Assembly (NCBI RefSeq): GCF_017908595.1
Contig: NZ_JAGKTL010000002.1
Location: forward strand, 496,001 to 560,000
Direction: 5' to 3'
Origin: Rhodothermus bifroesti
Lineage (GTDB): Bacteria; Bacteroidota; Rhodothermia; Rhodothermales; Rhodothermaceae
DNA length: 64,000 bases
Numbering within the stretch: position 1 is the stretch's first letter; every line of letters begins with the position of its first letter. The notes beneath the pieces are model-generated. The model was not told the origin of the DNA, searched no databases, and saw only the letters and a program-made list of their open reading frames with translations. Shown here one piece after another: positions 18,273 to 26,449 of this stretch. Both the position numbers and the translations under genes were made by a program.

Positions 18273-18974
18273 TTAGCGATCGGGATTGCTGCTTTCGGCC
18301 GGGTTAGGGAGTAAGCGGAAGCGCACGGGTAGCTGCATGTGCACGCGCACAGGCTGGCCGTTTTGCATGCCAGGAATAAAGCGGGTGCGTCGCAGGGCGG
18401 CTACGGCGGCTGAGTCGCAAAGCGGGTGGAGGGGCTTAATCACGCGAATATGGGTAGGTGTACCGTCTTTTTCCACCACAAAACGCAGTACCAGTTGCCC
18501 TTCAATCCCAGCCCGAATGGCCTCTTCTGGGTATTCAATATGGATATAGTAGGCCCCCAGTCCCCCTATGATCTGGGGAGGTTTCTCTGCATGCTCTAAG
18601 ATGGCTTCCATGGCTTCAAGACGAGCTGGGGGTTCAGGCTTTTGTGGGAAGTCTTGTGCTTGAAACTCGCTGGAGTCGCGTGTCCCCTCGTTTTTGGCTT
18701 CGGTTTCTGGGATGGCAAAGCGCGTAATTGGCACACCGGTGTCTTCAGCTGCGCGCGCTTCCAGCTGGGTTGCGATCAATGCTAGGCGCCGGTCTTCATC
18801 GACCAAACGCCAGCCGATAGGCGGAGGTGCTACATGCCACGGAAGCCGCACCAGCACGATCAAGAGTCCAAGTGTAAGGGCAAGGCTAAGCAGCATGCGT
18901 ACCGTGTACGTTTGCTCAGCTTGCGCGAAACGCAGGCGCGGGAGATCCAGCTTATCCAATCCCCTGCGATGCAT
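18273..18974 (-). CDS. Energy transducer TonB-family protein
   Basis: 233 residues with one membrane span near residues 27-44 (MLLSLALTLGLLIVLV) and a C-terminal TonB domain over about the last 90 residues: YPEEAIRAGIEGQLVLRFVV and the final ALRRTRFIPGMQNGQPVRV pattern. TonB proteins span the periplasm and transmit energy from ExbB/ExbD to outer-membrane receptors. No ExbB, ExbD or receptor gene is nearby. The linker between anchor and domain is short and not very proline-rich, as in many Bacteroidota TonB-like proteins. Confidence 0.88.
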   Translation of the reverse strand: MHRRGLDKLDLPRLRFAQAEQTYTVRMLLSLALTLGLLIVLVRLPWHVAPPPIGWRLVDEDRRLALIATQLEARAAEDTGVPITRFAIPETEAKNEGTRDSSEFQAQDFPQKPEPPARLEAMEAILEHAEKPPQIIGGLGAYYIHIEYPEEAIRAGIEGQLVLRFVVEKDGTPTHIRVIKPLHPLCDSAAVAALRRTRFIPGMQNGQPVRVHMQLPVRFRLLPNPAESSNPDR

Positions 18975-19129
18975 GGCCGCTCGCTCCCTGATCCATTGCT
19001 CACCTTACTTTGTGAAAACGTGAAGAAGACAAAAAGTTGCAGCCTGTTGTACTGCTTTAGACTTCAGTGCATCTGCTTTTAAGAATGCCTATTTTGGAGG
19101 ATCGTTTTCACAAAACGGCTCTATAACGC

Positions 19130-20125
19130 ATGCGCGCGCTTGTACTGCATAAGGATGAGCACGGGGAGGTTCAGGCTCGCTTTGAAACGTTATCGGAAGA
19201 CCACCTCCCGGAGGGTGATGTACTGCTGGAAGTGCATTACTCCAGCCTAAACTACAAAGATGCGCTGGCGGTTACGGGAAAAGGGAAAGTTGTTCGGGGG
19301 GATTATCCGTTTGTGCCTGGGATTGATCTGGTCGGTACGGTGCTGGAGTCAGGGCACCCGGAGGTGAAGCCTGGGCAGACAGTTATTGTAACCGGTTGGG
19401 GTATAGGTGAGGAACACTGGGGAGGGTATGCTACACGGGCACGTGTACGTGCGGAGTGGACAGTGCCGCTGCCGCGCAGGCTAACGCCGCTAGAGGCGAT
19501 GGCTGTTGGTACGGCTGGGCTTACTGCTATGCTGGCCATTATGGCACTGGAAACGCATGGGCTGACGCCAGACCAAGGCGAGGTTGTGGTCACCGGGGCC
19601 AGTGGAGGGGTTGGGAGTTTGGCTGTGGCTATTCTGGCACACTTGGGCTATGAGGTAGTGGCCTCAACGGGTAAGCCTCAAGCGCATGCTATGCTGCAGG
19701 CCTTGGGGGCTGCGCGCATAATCGATCGGCAGGAGCTGGGGGAGGGGCCGCGTCGACCCTTAGATCACGCGCAGTGGGCTGCAGCCATCGACACCGTGGG
19801 GGGGCCTACGCTGGCTGCGATCTTGAGCCAAACCCGGCGGCACGGTAGCGTTGCAGCATGTGGTCTGGCGCACAGTGCAGCATTTCACACTACGGTTTTC
19901 CCGTTTATTTTGCGCGGGATCAACTTGCTAGGCATTGACTCCAACACCTGTCCCCAGGAACTGCGGCGGCGCGCTTGGCATCGCCTGACACATGATCTGC
20001 CCAAAGACGCGTTGCATCGCATTACGCGGGTAATTGCTCTAGACGACGTGCCAGCGTGGAGTGAAGCTATGCTGGCAGGCCGGACCCAAGGGCGGTTGGT
20101 TGTAGACGTTCAGGCTGTACCGTGA
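19130..20125 (+). CDS. AcuI/YhdH-type zinc-free alcohol dehydrogenase-like reductase
   Basis: 331 residues, matching the YhdH/AcuI branch of medium-chain dehydrogenases. LNYKDALAVTGKGKVV near residue 40 and PGIDLVGTV near 65 are typical, and the NADPH-binding loop reads VVVTGASGGVGSLAV near residue 153. The structural and catalytic zinc cysteines of alcohol dehydrogenases are absent. AcuI reduces acryloyl-CoA to propionyl-CoA with NADPH; other members reduce different enones, so the acrylyl-CoA role is an inference. Its stop overlaps the GTG start of the next gene (GTGA), so the two are probably co-expressed. Confidence 0.85.
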   Translation: MRALVLHKDEHGEVQARFETLSEDHLPEGDVLLEVHYSSLNYKDALAVTGKGKVVRGDYPFVPGIDLVGTVLESGHPEVKPGQTVIVTGWGIGEEHWGGYATRARVRAEWTVPLPRRLTPLEAMAVGTAGLTAMLAIMALETHGLTPDQGEVVVTGASGGVGSLAVAILAHLGYEVVASTGKPQAHAMLQALGAARIIDRQELGEGPRRPLDHAQWAAAIDTVGGPTLAAILSQTRRHGSVAACGLAHSAAFHTTVFPFILRGINLLGIDSNTCPQELRRRAWHRLTHDLPKDALHRITRVIALDDVPAWSEAMLAGRTQGRLVVDVQAVP

Positions 20126-21324
20126 CCCGTTCTTTCTGGCATCGACAGCATCAGGCGCCCGACCGTTGGGCCGACGTAGCCGTTGTCGGTGGCGGTGTTG
20201 TCGGATGTGCGACGGCTTTCTGGCTACACCGGTTGCGTCCGCGCTTGCGACTGGTAGTCCTAGAGGCCGCTTCTTTAGCCGATGGCGCCAGTGGCCGAAA
20301 TGCTGGGTTTATCCTGCCTGGAGCTACGGCAGATTTTTTAAAAGATTGCCAGCGCTACGGCGAATCGCGTGCCCGCCAGCTCTGGCACTTCACGCGCGAA
20401 AACCGAGAGGCGTTGCTTCGGGAGCTGGATCCCTTGGCCTTCGGTTGGGAAGGCAGTGGTGCGCTATTGGTGGCTGGCTCGGCTGAAGAAGAAAAACGAT
20501 TGCGTGAAGGTGCAGTGCGGCTTCGTAGCGAAGGCGTGCCGGCAGCTTTTCTGCCTTCAGCCGAAATCAACCGGCGTCTCCAGGCCCAAGGTTTTCGGGG
20601 AGGTTTGTTTTTGCCTGAGGCCGGATGCTTGGATCCTGTAGCGCTCGTGTACCACCTAGCTGGTCGTAGTGAGGCGCTGGTGCTAACGCACCATGCAGTT
20701 GAAGCTCTGGTTCCGCAACCAAACTGCGTGCGGTTGGAGACAGCCTATGGCGCTGTTGAGGCTGGTCAGGTGGTGCTCGCGTTGAATGCCTATCTGCCGC
20801 GCTTATTGCCCGAAACGGCGGTTTATGTGCAGCCAGTACGCGCACAGATGCTGGCCACGTTTCCGGCTGCGCATCGCTGGATCACCAGTCCGCTCTATAC
20901 GCACGATGGATTTTTCTATGTGCGTCAGCTCCCTAGTGGTCATGTGCTGGTTGGAGGTGCGCGACACCTACACCTGGAGGAAGAAGTAGGTTACATGGAC
21001 ATCACCACGGAACCCCTGCAAATGGATCTGGAGCGTTACTTGCAGGCTTACTTTCCCCAAGCTCGATCGCTTCCCGTGATGTGTCGCTGGAGTGGCACGA
21101 TGGGCTTTTCGCCAGATGGGTTACCGATCATTGGCTCCATCGCTGGTCTAGAAGGCAGCTATTGGGTAGGAGGTTTTAGCGGGCATGGTATGGGGTATGC
21201 TTTTCGGATGGGACGTCTATTGGCCGAGCTGGTACTGGGCTACCCGAATCCCGAAGGCTATACACTATTTACCCCAGAAAATCGTCCCACCTTTACGCCA
21301 GAAGGTTCTTCAGCTGAGCGCTGA
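20122..21324 (+). CDS. FAD-dependent amine/amino-acid oxidase (DAO family)
   Basis: 400 residues starting at GTG 20122, which overlaps the upstream reductase stop. The FAD-binding motif VAVVGGGVVGCATAFWL lies at residues 19-35 and is followed by SGRNAGFILPG; a C-terminal PIIGSIAGLEGSYWVGGFSGHG completes the family signature. Relatives include DadA, glycine oxidase and gamma-glutamylputrescine oxidase (PuuB), which oxidise amines or amino acids. The NAGF motif is typical of PuuB-like members. The substrate is unknown. The gene converges with the DUF429 gene with 3 bases between stops. Confidence 0.85.
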   Translation: MTRSFWHRQHQAPDRWADVAVVGGGVVGCATAFWLHRLRPRLRLVVLEAASLADGASGRNAGFILPGATADFLKDCQRYGESRARQLWHFTRENREALLRELDPLAFGWEGSGALLVAGSAEEEKRLREGAVRLRSEGVPAAFLPSAEINRRLQAQGFRGGLFLPEAGCLDPVALVYHLAGRSEALVLTHHAVEALVPQPNCVRLETAYGAVEAGQVVLALNAYLPRLLPETAVYVQPVRAQMLATFPAAHRWITSPLYTHDGFFYVRQLPSGHVLVGGARHLHLEEEVGYMDITTEPLQMDLERYLQAYFPQARSLPVMCRWSGTMGFSPDGLPIIGSIAGLEGSYWVGGFSGHGMGYAFRMGRLLAELVLGYPNPEGYTLFTPENRPTFTPEGSSAER

Positions 21325-21327
21325 AGC

Positions 21328-21936
21328 TCAATACCAGATTTGCCCTTCTTCGGGATCGCCTAAAGCAGCTGCTTGATGGTGGACGTAGCGCCAGGCGGTC
21401 CACCAAGCCAAGAGTGCATCTACGTCGTGCCAACTTGTCGGGGGTTCAGCACAAGGAAGGGGAAGCAGGGCAAGGAGGTCATGCGCAAAGACCTCGGGAT
21501 TGTCGTTGCGGTAGCGGGATTGCAGGCTTTCTGGCAAGCGGCGTGTAGCCACTAGGCGGGGAAAGGTCTCCAAAACCGTACAGCCTTGCTGGCGCAGGTG
21601 ATAGGCAAACGCGATAGCACGCGCTGTAAGCCCTCCTAAGAACAATGGCGACATGGCCCCTGCCTGCCGATCGGCAACGCGAAAGAAAAAATCGGGCTCG
21701 CTTTTTTCCGGCAGCTGGACGTAAGCACGAGGTAGGCTGAGCGGGGCGTCTATCACCAAAAGACGAGGCGGGTGTGGCAAAAGGAGCTTGTGTAGCCAAG
21801 CATCCGCATCGGTTTGGCGTGGGCAGGCGCGCAGGTGAAGTCGTCCGTCGCGGCCATCCCAAGCCAGAACGGTTGTGCCTGCCGTGCGTGCACCAAAGTC
21901 AAGTCCGCACAGGCTCTTAGGGGCTGGCGCGGGCAT
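21328..21936 (-). CDS. DUF429 family protein (predicted RNase H-fold)
   Basis: 202 residues. The start carries a G-x-D-F-G-A-R-T-A-G motif (residues 11-20) and an internal LLVIDAPLSLP near residue 58, both typical of DUF429, whose fold is thought to be a ribonuclease-H-like nuclease with acidic metal ligands. A biochemical role has not been established for the family to my knowledge. It shares a short divergent region with the receiver-like gene at 22013, and it is convergent with the amine oxidase. Confidence 0.75.
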   Translation of the reverse strand: MPAPAPKSLCGLDFGARTAGTTVLAWDGRDGRLHLRACPRQTDADAWLHKLLLPHPPRLLVIDAPLSLPRAYVQLPEKSEPDFFFRVADRQAGAMSPLFLGGLTARAIAFAYHLRQQGCTVLETFPRLVATRRLPESLQSRYRNDNPEVFAHDLLALLPLPCAEPPTSWHDVDALLAWWTAWRYVHHQAAALGDPEEGQIWY

Positions 21937-22012
21937 TGCCTATTGCGGGTAAAGTTGAGGGCATTGCAACCGATATAAAGTAAAAACAATAAGGTTGTTT
22001 GTCGTGCCGTAT

Positions 22013-22477
22013 ATGGAAACAACGATCCCTGAAACGCCCCACCCTCAAGGCACATTGCAAGCTTTTTTACAGGAACTAACGCACCTCGTGCAGCACGTAC
22101 AGGAACGGCTGGCGCAAGCAAGCGCTACAGGTGAAGGGCCTCTGTACGGGTCGTCTACGACAACCAGGCAGCTGCAGGTAGCGGATCCAGATTGGGTAGC
22201 CTCGCTGCTAGAGATGCGTAGTGCGTTTCCGGGCAGGCTGCTCATTCTAGAGGCGCGGCATGCCCATCCTGCCTGGGAACGCGTGGTGCGGTTGCGGCAG
22301 GAAGCCCCTCTCATGGAGGTACCATTGCTTGTGGTGTTGCCTAGCGATGACCCCCAAGAGATTGCACGTGCTTACCAGGCAGGTGCCGATGCGTGTCTGG
22401 TACGCCCTGTGCCTCCGGCTCAGCTTTTGGGCATAGCACTCTATCTGCTTCGCAAAAGCCAGCGGCAGGCAGCTTAA
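22013..22477 (+). CDS. Degenerate response-regulator receiver protein
   Basis: I chose the ATG at 22013 (154 residues); a TTG at 21995 is possible. The second half resembles a CheY-like receiver: RLLILEARHAHPAW in place of the phosphorylated Asp strand, VPLLVVLPSDDPQEIARAYQAGADACLVRPV matching the fourth and fifth strands (given here in one family-wide sense), and a final helix. The normal phosphoacceptor aspartate position reads glutamate or alanine, and the invariant lysine of KP is arginine (VRPV). It is therefore probably a pseudo-receiver used for protein contact. The first 55 residues are helical and unrecognised. It converges with speA. Confidence 0.6.
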   Translation: METTIPETPHPQGTLQAFLQELTHLVQHVQERLAQASATGEGPLYGSSTTTRQLQVADPDWVASLLEMRSAFPGRLLILEARHAHPAWERVVRLRQEAPLMEVPLLVVLPSDDPQEIARAYQAGADACLVRPVPPAQLLGIALYLLRKSQRQAA

Positions 22478-22480
22478 TGT

Positions 22481-24478
22481 TTAGGCTTCCAGATACGTCG
22501 AGCCGCGGAAGATCTGCCGGTAAAGCTCGAGTACTTCTACCCCTTCGCGGGGGCGGACAGCTCCCGTACGTACTTTTTCCTGAATCAGGCGGTTCATGCG
22601 CCGCTCCAGGTCATTGGGATAGTATTGCACCTGGGCCAGTTGTTCTTGAACGGTTGCCCCTGGCAGAACCAGCTCTAGATAGAAGTTGCCCGGCTCGTCT
22701 TCGTCGGCGTATACGTGGGCTTCCGTGACGCGACCGAACAAATTATGCTGGTCGCCCATAATGTCCTGGTAGGCACCCATCAAGAAAAAGCCGAGATAGT
22801 AGGGTTCATTAGGCCGCAGTGGGTGCAACTCCAGCGTGTGCTTTTGGCCAAAGGGGGTGACAAAGTTGCTTACTTGGCCATCGGAGTCGCACGTAAGGTC
22901 TACCAAAATGCCTTGTCGCGTAGGCGGTTCATTGAGCCGATGAATAGGCATGATGGGGAAGTGCTGACCAATGGCCCAGTGGTCGATCAAAGAACGGAAG
23001 ACCGAGAAGTTGCACAGGTAGTGGTCGGCAAGTTCGAGGGTAAGCTGCTGCAAGGGTTCTGGCAGCTCAAAGGAAAACGTGCCCTGTTCGGCCAGGCAGG
23101 TTTGAATCCGGCTCGAAGCCATCCAGTAGAGCTGTTCTGCGAAGGCTTTTTGCTCTAGGGAAAGGCGACCTTCCCGAAAGTGTTGGTTAATCGTTTCTCG
23201 CAAAGCTTGCGCATGCCGGTAGGCTTCTAGCGGCGCGGTGCTGGGTAGGGTTTCGACGAGCTGCCAGAGAGCTTTGAGCTCGGCCGGCAGCGTGCCATTT
23301 CGGGGGATTTTGAGCAGCGCTGCACGGGGTTTGGAGCGCATACCCAGCACTTCGGTTACAAATACCGAATGATAAGCCGTCAGTGCTCGTCCGCTTTCGG
23401 AAATAATTACAGGTGGAGGTACCCCTTCCTCGTCGCAAACGCGGCGCAACGTGGAAACGACGGCCCGTGCGTACTCTTCTAGCGTGTAGTCAATGCTTCC
23501 TGGGGCGTGTGGATTCCCTGCTTCGTAGGTAACGCCTAGGCCACCCCCAATGTCCAGGTAGGTGATTGAAAAGCCTCGTTGGCGCAAACGGGCATAGATG
23601 CGGGCTGCCTCGGTTACAGCCTCGCGAATGTGGGTCAGCGAAGCGATCTGGCTGCCCAAGTGAAAGTGCAGCAGCTGGAGGGAAAGCCCAGAGCGTGTAT
23701 CGGCCACGCGGTCCAGCAAGCCCAGCAGTTCAGACAGCGACAAGCCAAACTTGGAAGTTTCGCCACCTGATTCAGCCCAGAGTCCAGCACCGGTGGTCGA
23801 GAGGCGCAGCCGGACGCCAAAGATCACAGGCGTGCTGGCACGTGGCAACAGGCGGTCGTGGAGCACCTCCAAAAGCAGCGCGAACTCTTCCATGCGCTCC
23901 AGCACGGGAATCACCCGCTTGCCCAGGCCTTGGCCGGCTAGGATGAGCTGCATCATTGCACGGTCTTTACATCCGTTGCAGATGAGCAGCATGTCGTCAC
24001 GCTCCAAGTAGGGCAGTGCGGCCAGTAATTCGGGCTTGGAGCCGCATTCCAGTCCAAAAGAGAAAGGTTGCCCCGCTTCTAAGATTTCCTCCACTACCTC
24101 ACGGAGTTGGTTCACTTTGATCGGATAGACGCCTTGGTAGACGTTGGCATATCCGACCTCAGCAATGGCTCGGCGGAAGGCCCGGTTGAGCTGCACGACC
24201 CGCGTGCGGAGCAAATCTTGAAACCGGACTAGCAGAGGTGGATGAATTCCCTGACGACGTAGTCGCGAAACGACTTCAAAAAGATCAATTGAGGGTCCCC
24301 CTAGGCCTTGAGGGCGTACAGCAACGTGTCCTGCCTCATTTACATGGAAATATCCGGCTCCCCATGCCGGTACGTGATAAAGGGCTTCGGCCTGCTCGGC
24401 CGTCCAAGCAGCGGAGGCTACAGCCGGGTGCGCGGGAGCTTCGTCCAAGGGAAGCGTGGTGGTTAGCGCGTTCAACAA
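22481..24478 (-). CDS. speA: Biosynthetic arginine decarboxylase
   Basis: 665 residues, close to the usual 630-660 of SpeA. The chain starts at a TTG (24478); an upstream in-frame stop leaves no ATG alternative. The N-terminal WGAGYFHVN, the PLP-lysine motif YPIKVNQ with Lys121, FGLECGSKPELL, HFHLGSQI and DIGGGLGV are all typical. The enzyme makes agmatine from arginine, the first step of polyamine synthesis; in thermophiles this feeds unusual long or branched polyamines. No speB or speE is in the window. Convergent with the receiver-like gene. Confidence 0.95.
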   Translation of the reverse strand: MLNALTTTLPLDEAPAHPAVASAAWTAEQAEALYHVPAWGAGYFHVNEAGHVAVRPQGLGGPSIDLFEVVSRLRRQGIHPPLLVRFQDLLRTRVVQLNRAFRRAIAEVGYANVYQGVYPIKVNQLREVVEEILEAGQPFSFGLECGSKPELLAALPYLERDDMLLICNGCKDRAMMQLILAGQGLGKRVIPVLERMEEFALLLEVLHDRLLPRASTPVIFGVRLRLSTTGAGLWAESGGETSKFGLSLSELLGLLDRVADTRSGLSLQLLHFHLGSQIASLTHIREAVTEAARIYARLRQRGFSITYLDIGGGLGVTYEAGNPHAPGSIDYTLEEYARAVVSTLRRVCDEEGVPPPVIISESGRALTAYHSVFVTEVLGMRSKPRAALLKIPRNGTLPAELKALWQLVETLPSTAPLEAYRHAQALRETINQHFREGRLSLEQKAFAEQLYWMASSRIQTCLAEQGTFSFELPEPLQQLTLELADHYLCNFSVFRSLIDHWAIGQHFPIMPIHRLNEPPTRQGILVDLTCDSDGQVSNFVTPFGQKHTLELHPLRPNEPYYLGFFLMGAYQDIMGDQHNLFGRVTEAHVYADEDEPGNFYLELVLPGATVQEQLAQVQYYPNDLERRMNRLIQEKVRTGAVRPREGVEVLELYRQIFRGSTYLEA

Positions 24479-24743
24479 ATCTTGCCCAAAGCGATCGGCG
24501 TTCCCAACGCCAGAAGCACGAGGGAGTTTCAGCCTCAGGCCGATCGTAACATTTTTAAACTAGCCCTAAGATTTCCGACACCCCAGGTGTTTACTTTGGC
24601 TCCAGCTCATTGCGCAGCAAGCGCTGCACGCTGATAGGTTATTTTGACCCAAAACAGCTGCAGACTTTAGCAGTGAAAATAAAACTTACGCAAAAAGCTC
24701 TAGCTAAAGGATTCGGGATAGAAAAACCGTGTATTTTGACAGC

Positions 24744-25376
24744 ATGCATTGCTTAGAAGTAATCGGGCTAGGCAAGCGCTTTGGCTTTCGGCGGCTTTTT
24801 TCAGGGCTTTCGTTTCGCTTAAAGCCTGGCGAGCAGTTAGCGGTAACCGGACCTAACGGCTCCGGAAAATCCACGCTTGTGCGTATTCTGGCCGGTGTAC
24901 TTCGCCCCACTGAAGGAAGCGTAGTCTTGCAGGTCAACGGTAAAACCCTGGAAGCCACCGATCGCCCACTTCATGTGGGCTTAGTTGCACCGTACGTGCA
25001 TTTGTACGATGGTTTTACAGCGCGCGAAAATTTAATGTTTTTGGCTCGAGCACGCGGCCTAGATAATCCTCAAAAATGCGTCGAGGTTTGGCTCGATCGC
25101 GTAGCCCTGCGTTCGTATGCCGACGAGCCTGTGGCGGTCTTCTCCTCTGGGATGCGGCAGCGATTGCGCTTTGCAGCCGCATTATTGGCGGATCCGGTGT
25201 TGTGGTTGCTCGATGAGCCACGTGCTAACCTCGATGAGGCTGGCCGGCACTTGGTTGCAACGCTACTAGAGCAGGGGCAAAGGCAAGGCCGCCTCATCGT
25301 TGTTGCAACCAATGAAGCAGGCGAAGCCGCTGCTTGCGATAGGCAGCTTTATTTACCCGACTACCGAGCAGCTTAG
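24744..25376 (+). CDS. ABC transporter ATP-binding protein, CcmA-like
   Basis: I chose the ATG at 24744 (210 residues); a GTG 15 bases upstream is possible. Walker A GPNGSGKST lies near residue 38, the ABC signature is the variant FSSGMRQR near 138, and Walker B is VLWLLDEPRANLD near 157. The short length and the SSGMRQR signature resemble CcmA, the ATPase of the haem exporter, and other minimal export ATPases. No permease or other ccm gene is next to it; the downstream gene is convergent comF. ATPase identity is firm, transported substrate unknown. Confidence 0.82.
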   Translation: MHCLEVIGLGKRFGFRRLFSGLSFRLKPGEQLAVTGPNGSGKSTLVRILAGVLRPTEGSVVLQVNGKTLEATDRPLHVGLVAPYVHLYDGFTARENLMFLARARGLDNPQKCVEVWLDRVALRSYADEPVAVFSSGMRQRLRFAAALLADPVLWLLDEPRANLDEAGRHLVATLLEQGQRQGRLIVVATNEAGEAAACDRQLYLPDYRAA

Positions 25377-26089
25377 TGGGCCAGGCCTAACGTGAGCAGC
25401 GTCACACTGGCTACGCGCGCTGCATGCAGGGCGTGCGCAGCAGCTGTAGCAGTGGCGCCTGTGGTGAGCAGGTCATCTACCAGCAAAATGTGGCGGCCAC
25501 GGAGTAGGTCTGGCATGGGTGCGCGGAAAGCTCCGGCTACGTTGGCTTGGCGTTCGCTCCGGCTCAGATGCGTTTGGCTGCGCGTAGCGCGCAAGCGTTG
25601 AAGCAGCTTCGGCATAACCGGACGACCCAGCACGTCGCCCACACCATAGGCTAACCATGCACTCTGGTTATACCCTCGCGCTAAGTAGCGCCCTCTGTGG
25701 AGAGGAATGGGAAGAATGACATCGATTGTCTCTTGCAGCAAGGGGCTAAATGTCTTTCCCATAATTTGGCCAAGATGCAGGCCGTAGGTTGGGCGGTTCC
25801 CGTACTTCAGCGCATGGTGCAGGCGTTCAAGCGGCTGCTTGGGCGCATAGTACCACAGGGCATGAGCGGCACGAAAGCATCCTACAGCTGCCGGAAGCTG
25901 GTGCAAGCGGTGCAGCGCTTCGCTTTTTGGAACGCGGTGTAGCTGCTGTTGACAAGCTGGGCATAGCGGAAAACGTGCGTTCTCTACGCGCTCGCCACAG
26001 TGTAGGCAAAACGGCGGATAAAGCAAGCCCCACAACGCCTGCCCTAGCTGCTGCAAGACTTGCCTGTAAGAATCCAGTAAAACAAGCAT
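25373..26089 (-). CDS. comF: ComF-family phosphoribosyltransferase-like protein
   Basis: I chose the ATG at 26089 (238 residues, normal for ComF). The frame stays open to 26458, but that extension is unlike ComF and lies opposite another gene. A zinc-finger-like CLHCGERV...LCPACQ lies near residues 26-48, GYNQSAWLA near 148, and the PRPP-binding loop ILLVDDLLTTGAT near 203. ComF is needed for DNA uptake in naturally competent bacteria and may act with the ComFA helicase; its enzymatic activity is not settled. It overlaps the ABC ATPase stop by 4 bases. Confidence 0.88.
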   Translation of the reverse strand: MLVLLDSYRQVLQQLGQALWGLLYPPFCLHCGERVENARFPLCPACQQQLHRVPKSEALHRLHQLPAAVGCFRAAHALWYYAPKQPLERLHHALKYGNRPTYGLHLGQIMGKTFSPLLQETIDVILPIPLHRGRYLARGYNQSAWLAYGVGDVLGRPVMPKLLQRLRATRSQTHLSRSERQANVAGAFRAPMPDLLRGRHILLVDDLLTTGATATAAAHALHAARVASVTLLTLGLAH

Positions 26090-26200
26090 CCGGGAGCTTA
26101 AGCATGTTTTCTTGCGTGTAAAAAAAATTGTATAATTCCTAGAAAAGCTGCGCAAGCATGCGCCCCAATTTGTCCAGCAAACCAATGTAGCGAGGGCGGC

Positions 26201-26443
26201 ATGGCAAGCCGAAAGCGTCGCGGCATGATCATCAAAAACACGAACGATCGGCCGGTGGAAATTCCAATGAGTACGCGTACGATTTGGCTCAACCCCGGCG
26301 AAGAGGCCTTTGTGACAGCCGAAGAGGTACGCGACCCCGTGCTGCGCGAGAAGTTGCAAGTACGGGCGGTCTCGATCGTGCGACCGACTACCGAAAAAGA
26401 AGAAGAAGCACTCCGCCAGCAACTGGCCCAGCAACGTTCCTGA
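26201..26443 (+). CDS. Small basic/acidic hypothetical protein
   Basis: 80 residues, not recognised. The N-terminus is strongly basic (MASRKRRGMIIKN), the middle reads like a small beta domain (IPMSTRTIWLNPGEEAFVTA), and the C-terminus is a charged helix. It begins 111 bases after the divergent comF start and ends 6 bases before the DUF3524 glycosyltransferase start, which supports it being a translated first gene of a two-gene unit. A TATAAT box at 26131-26136 precedes it. Coding potential is supported only by position and composition. Confidence 0.5.
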   Translation: MASRKRRGMIIKNTNDRPVEIPMSTRTIWLNPGEEAFVTAEEVRDPVLREKLQVRAVSIVRPTTEKEEEALRQQLAQQRS

Positions 26444-26449
26444 AGTCCT

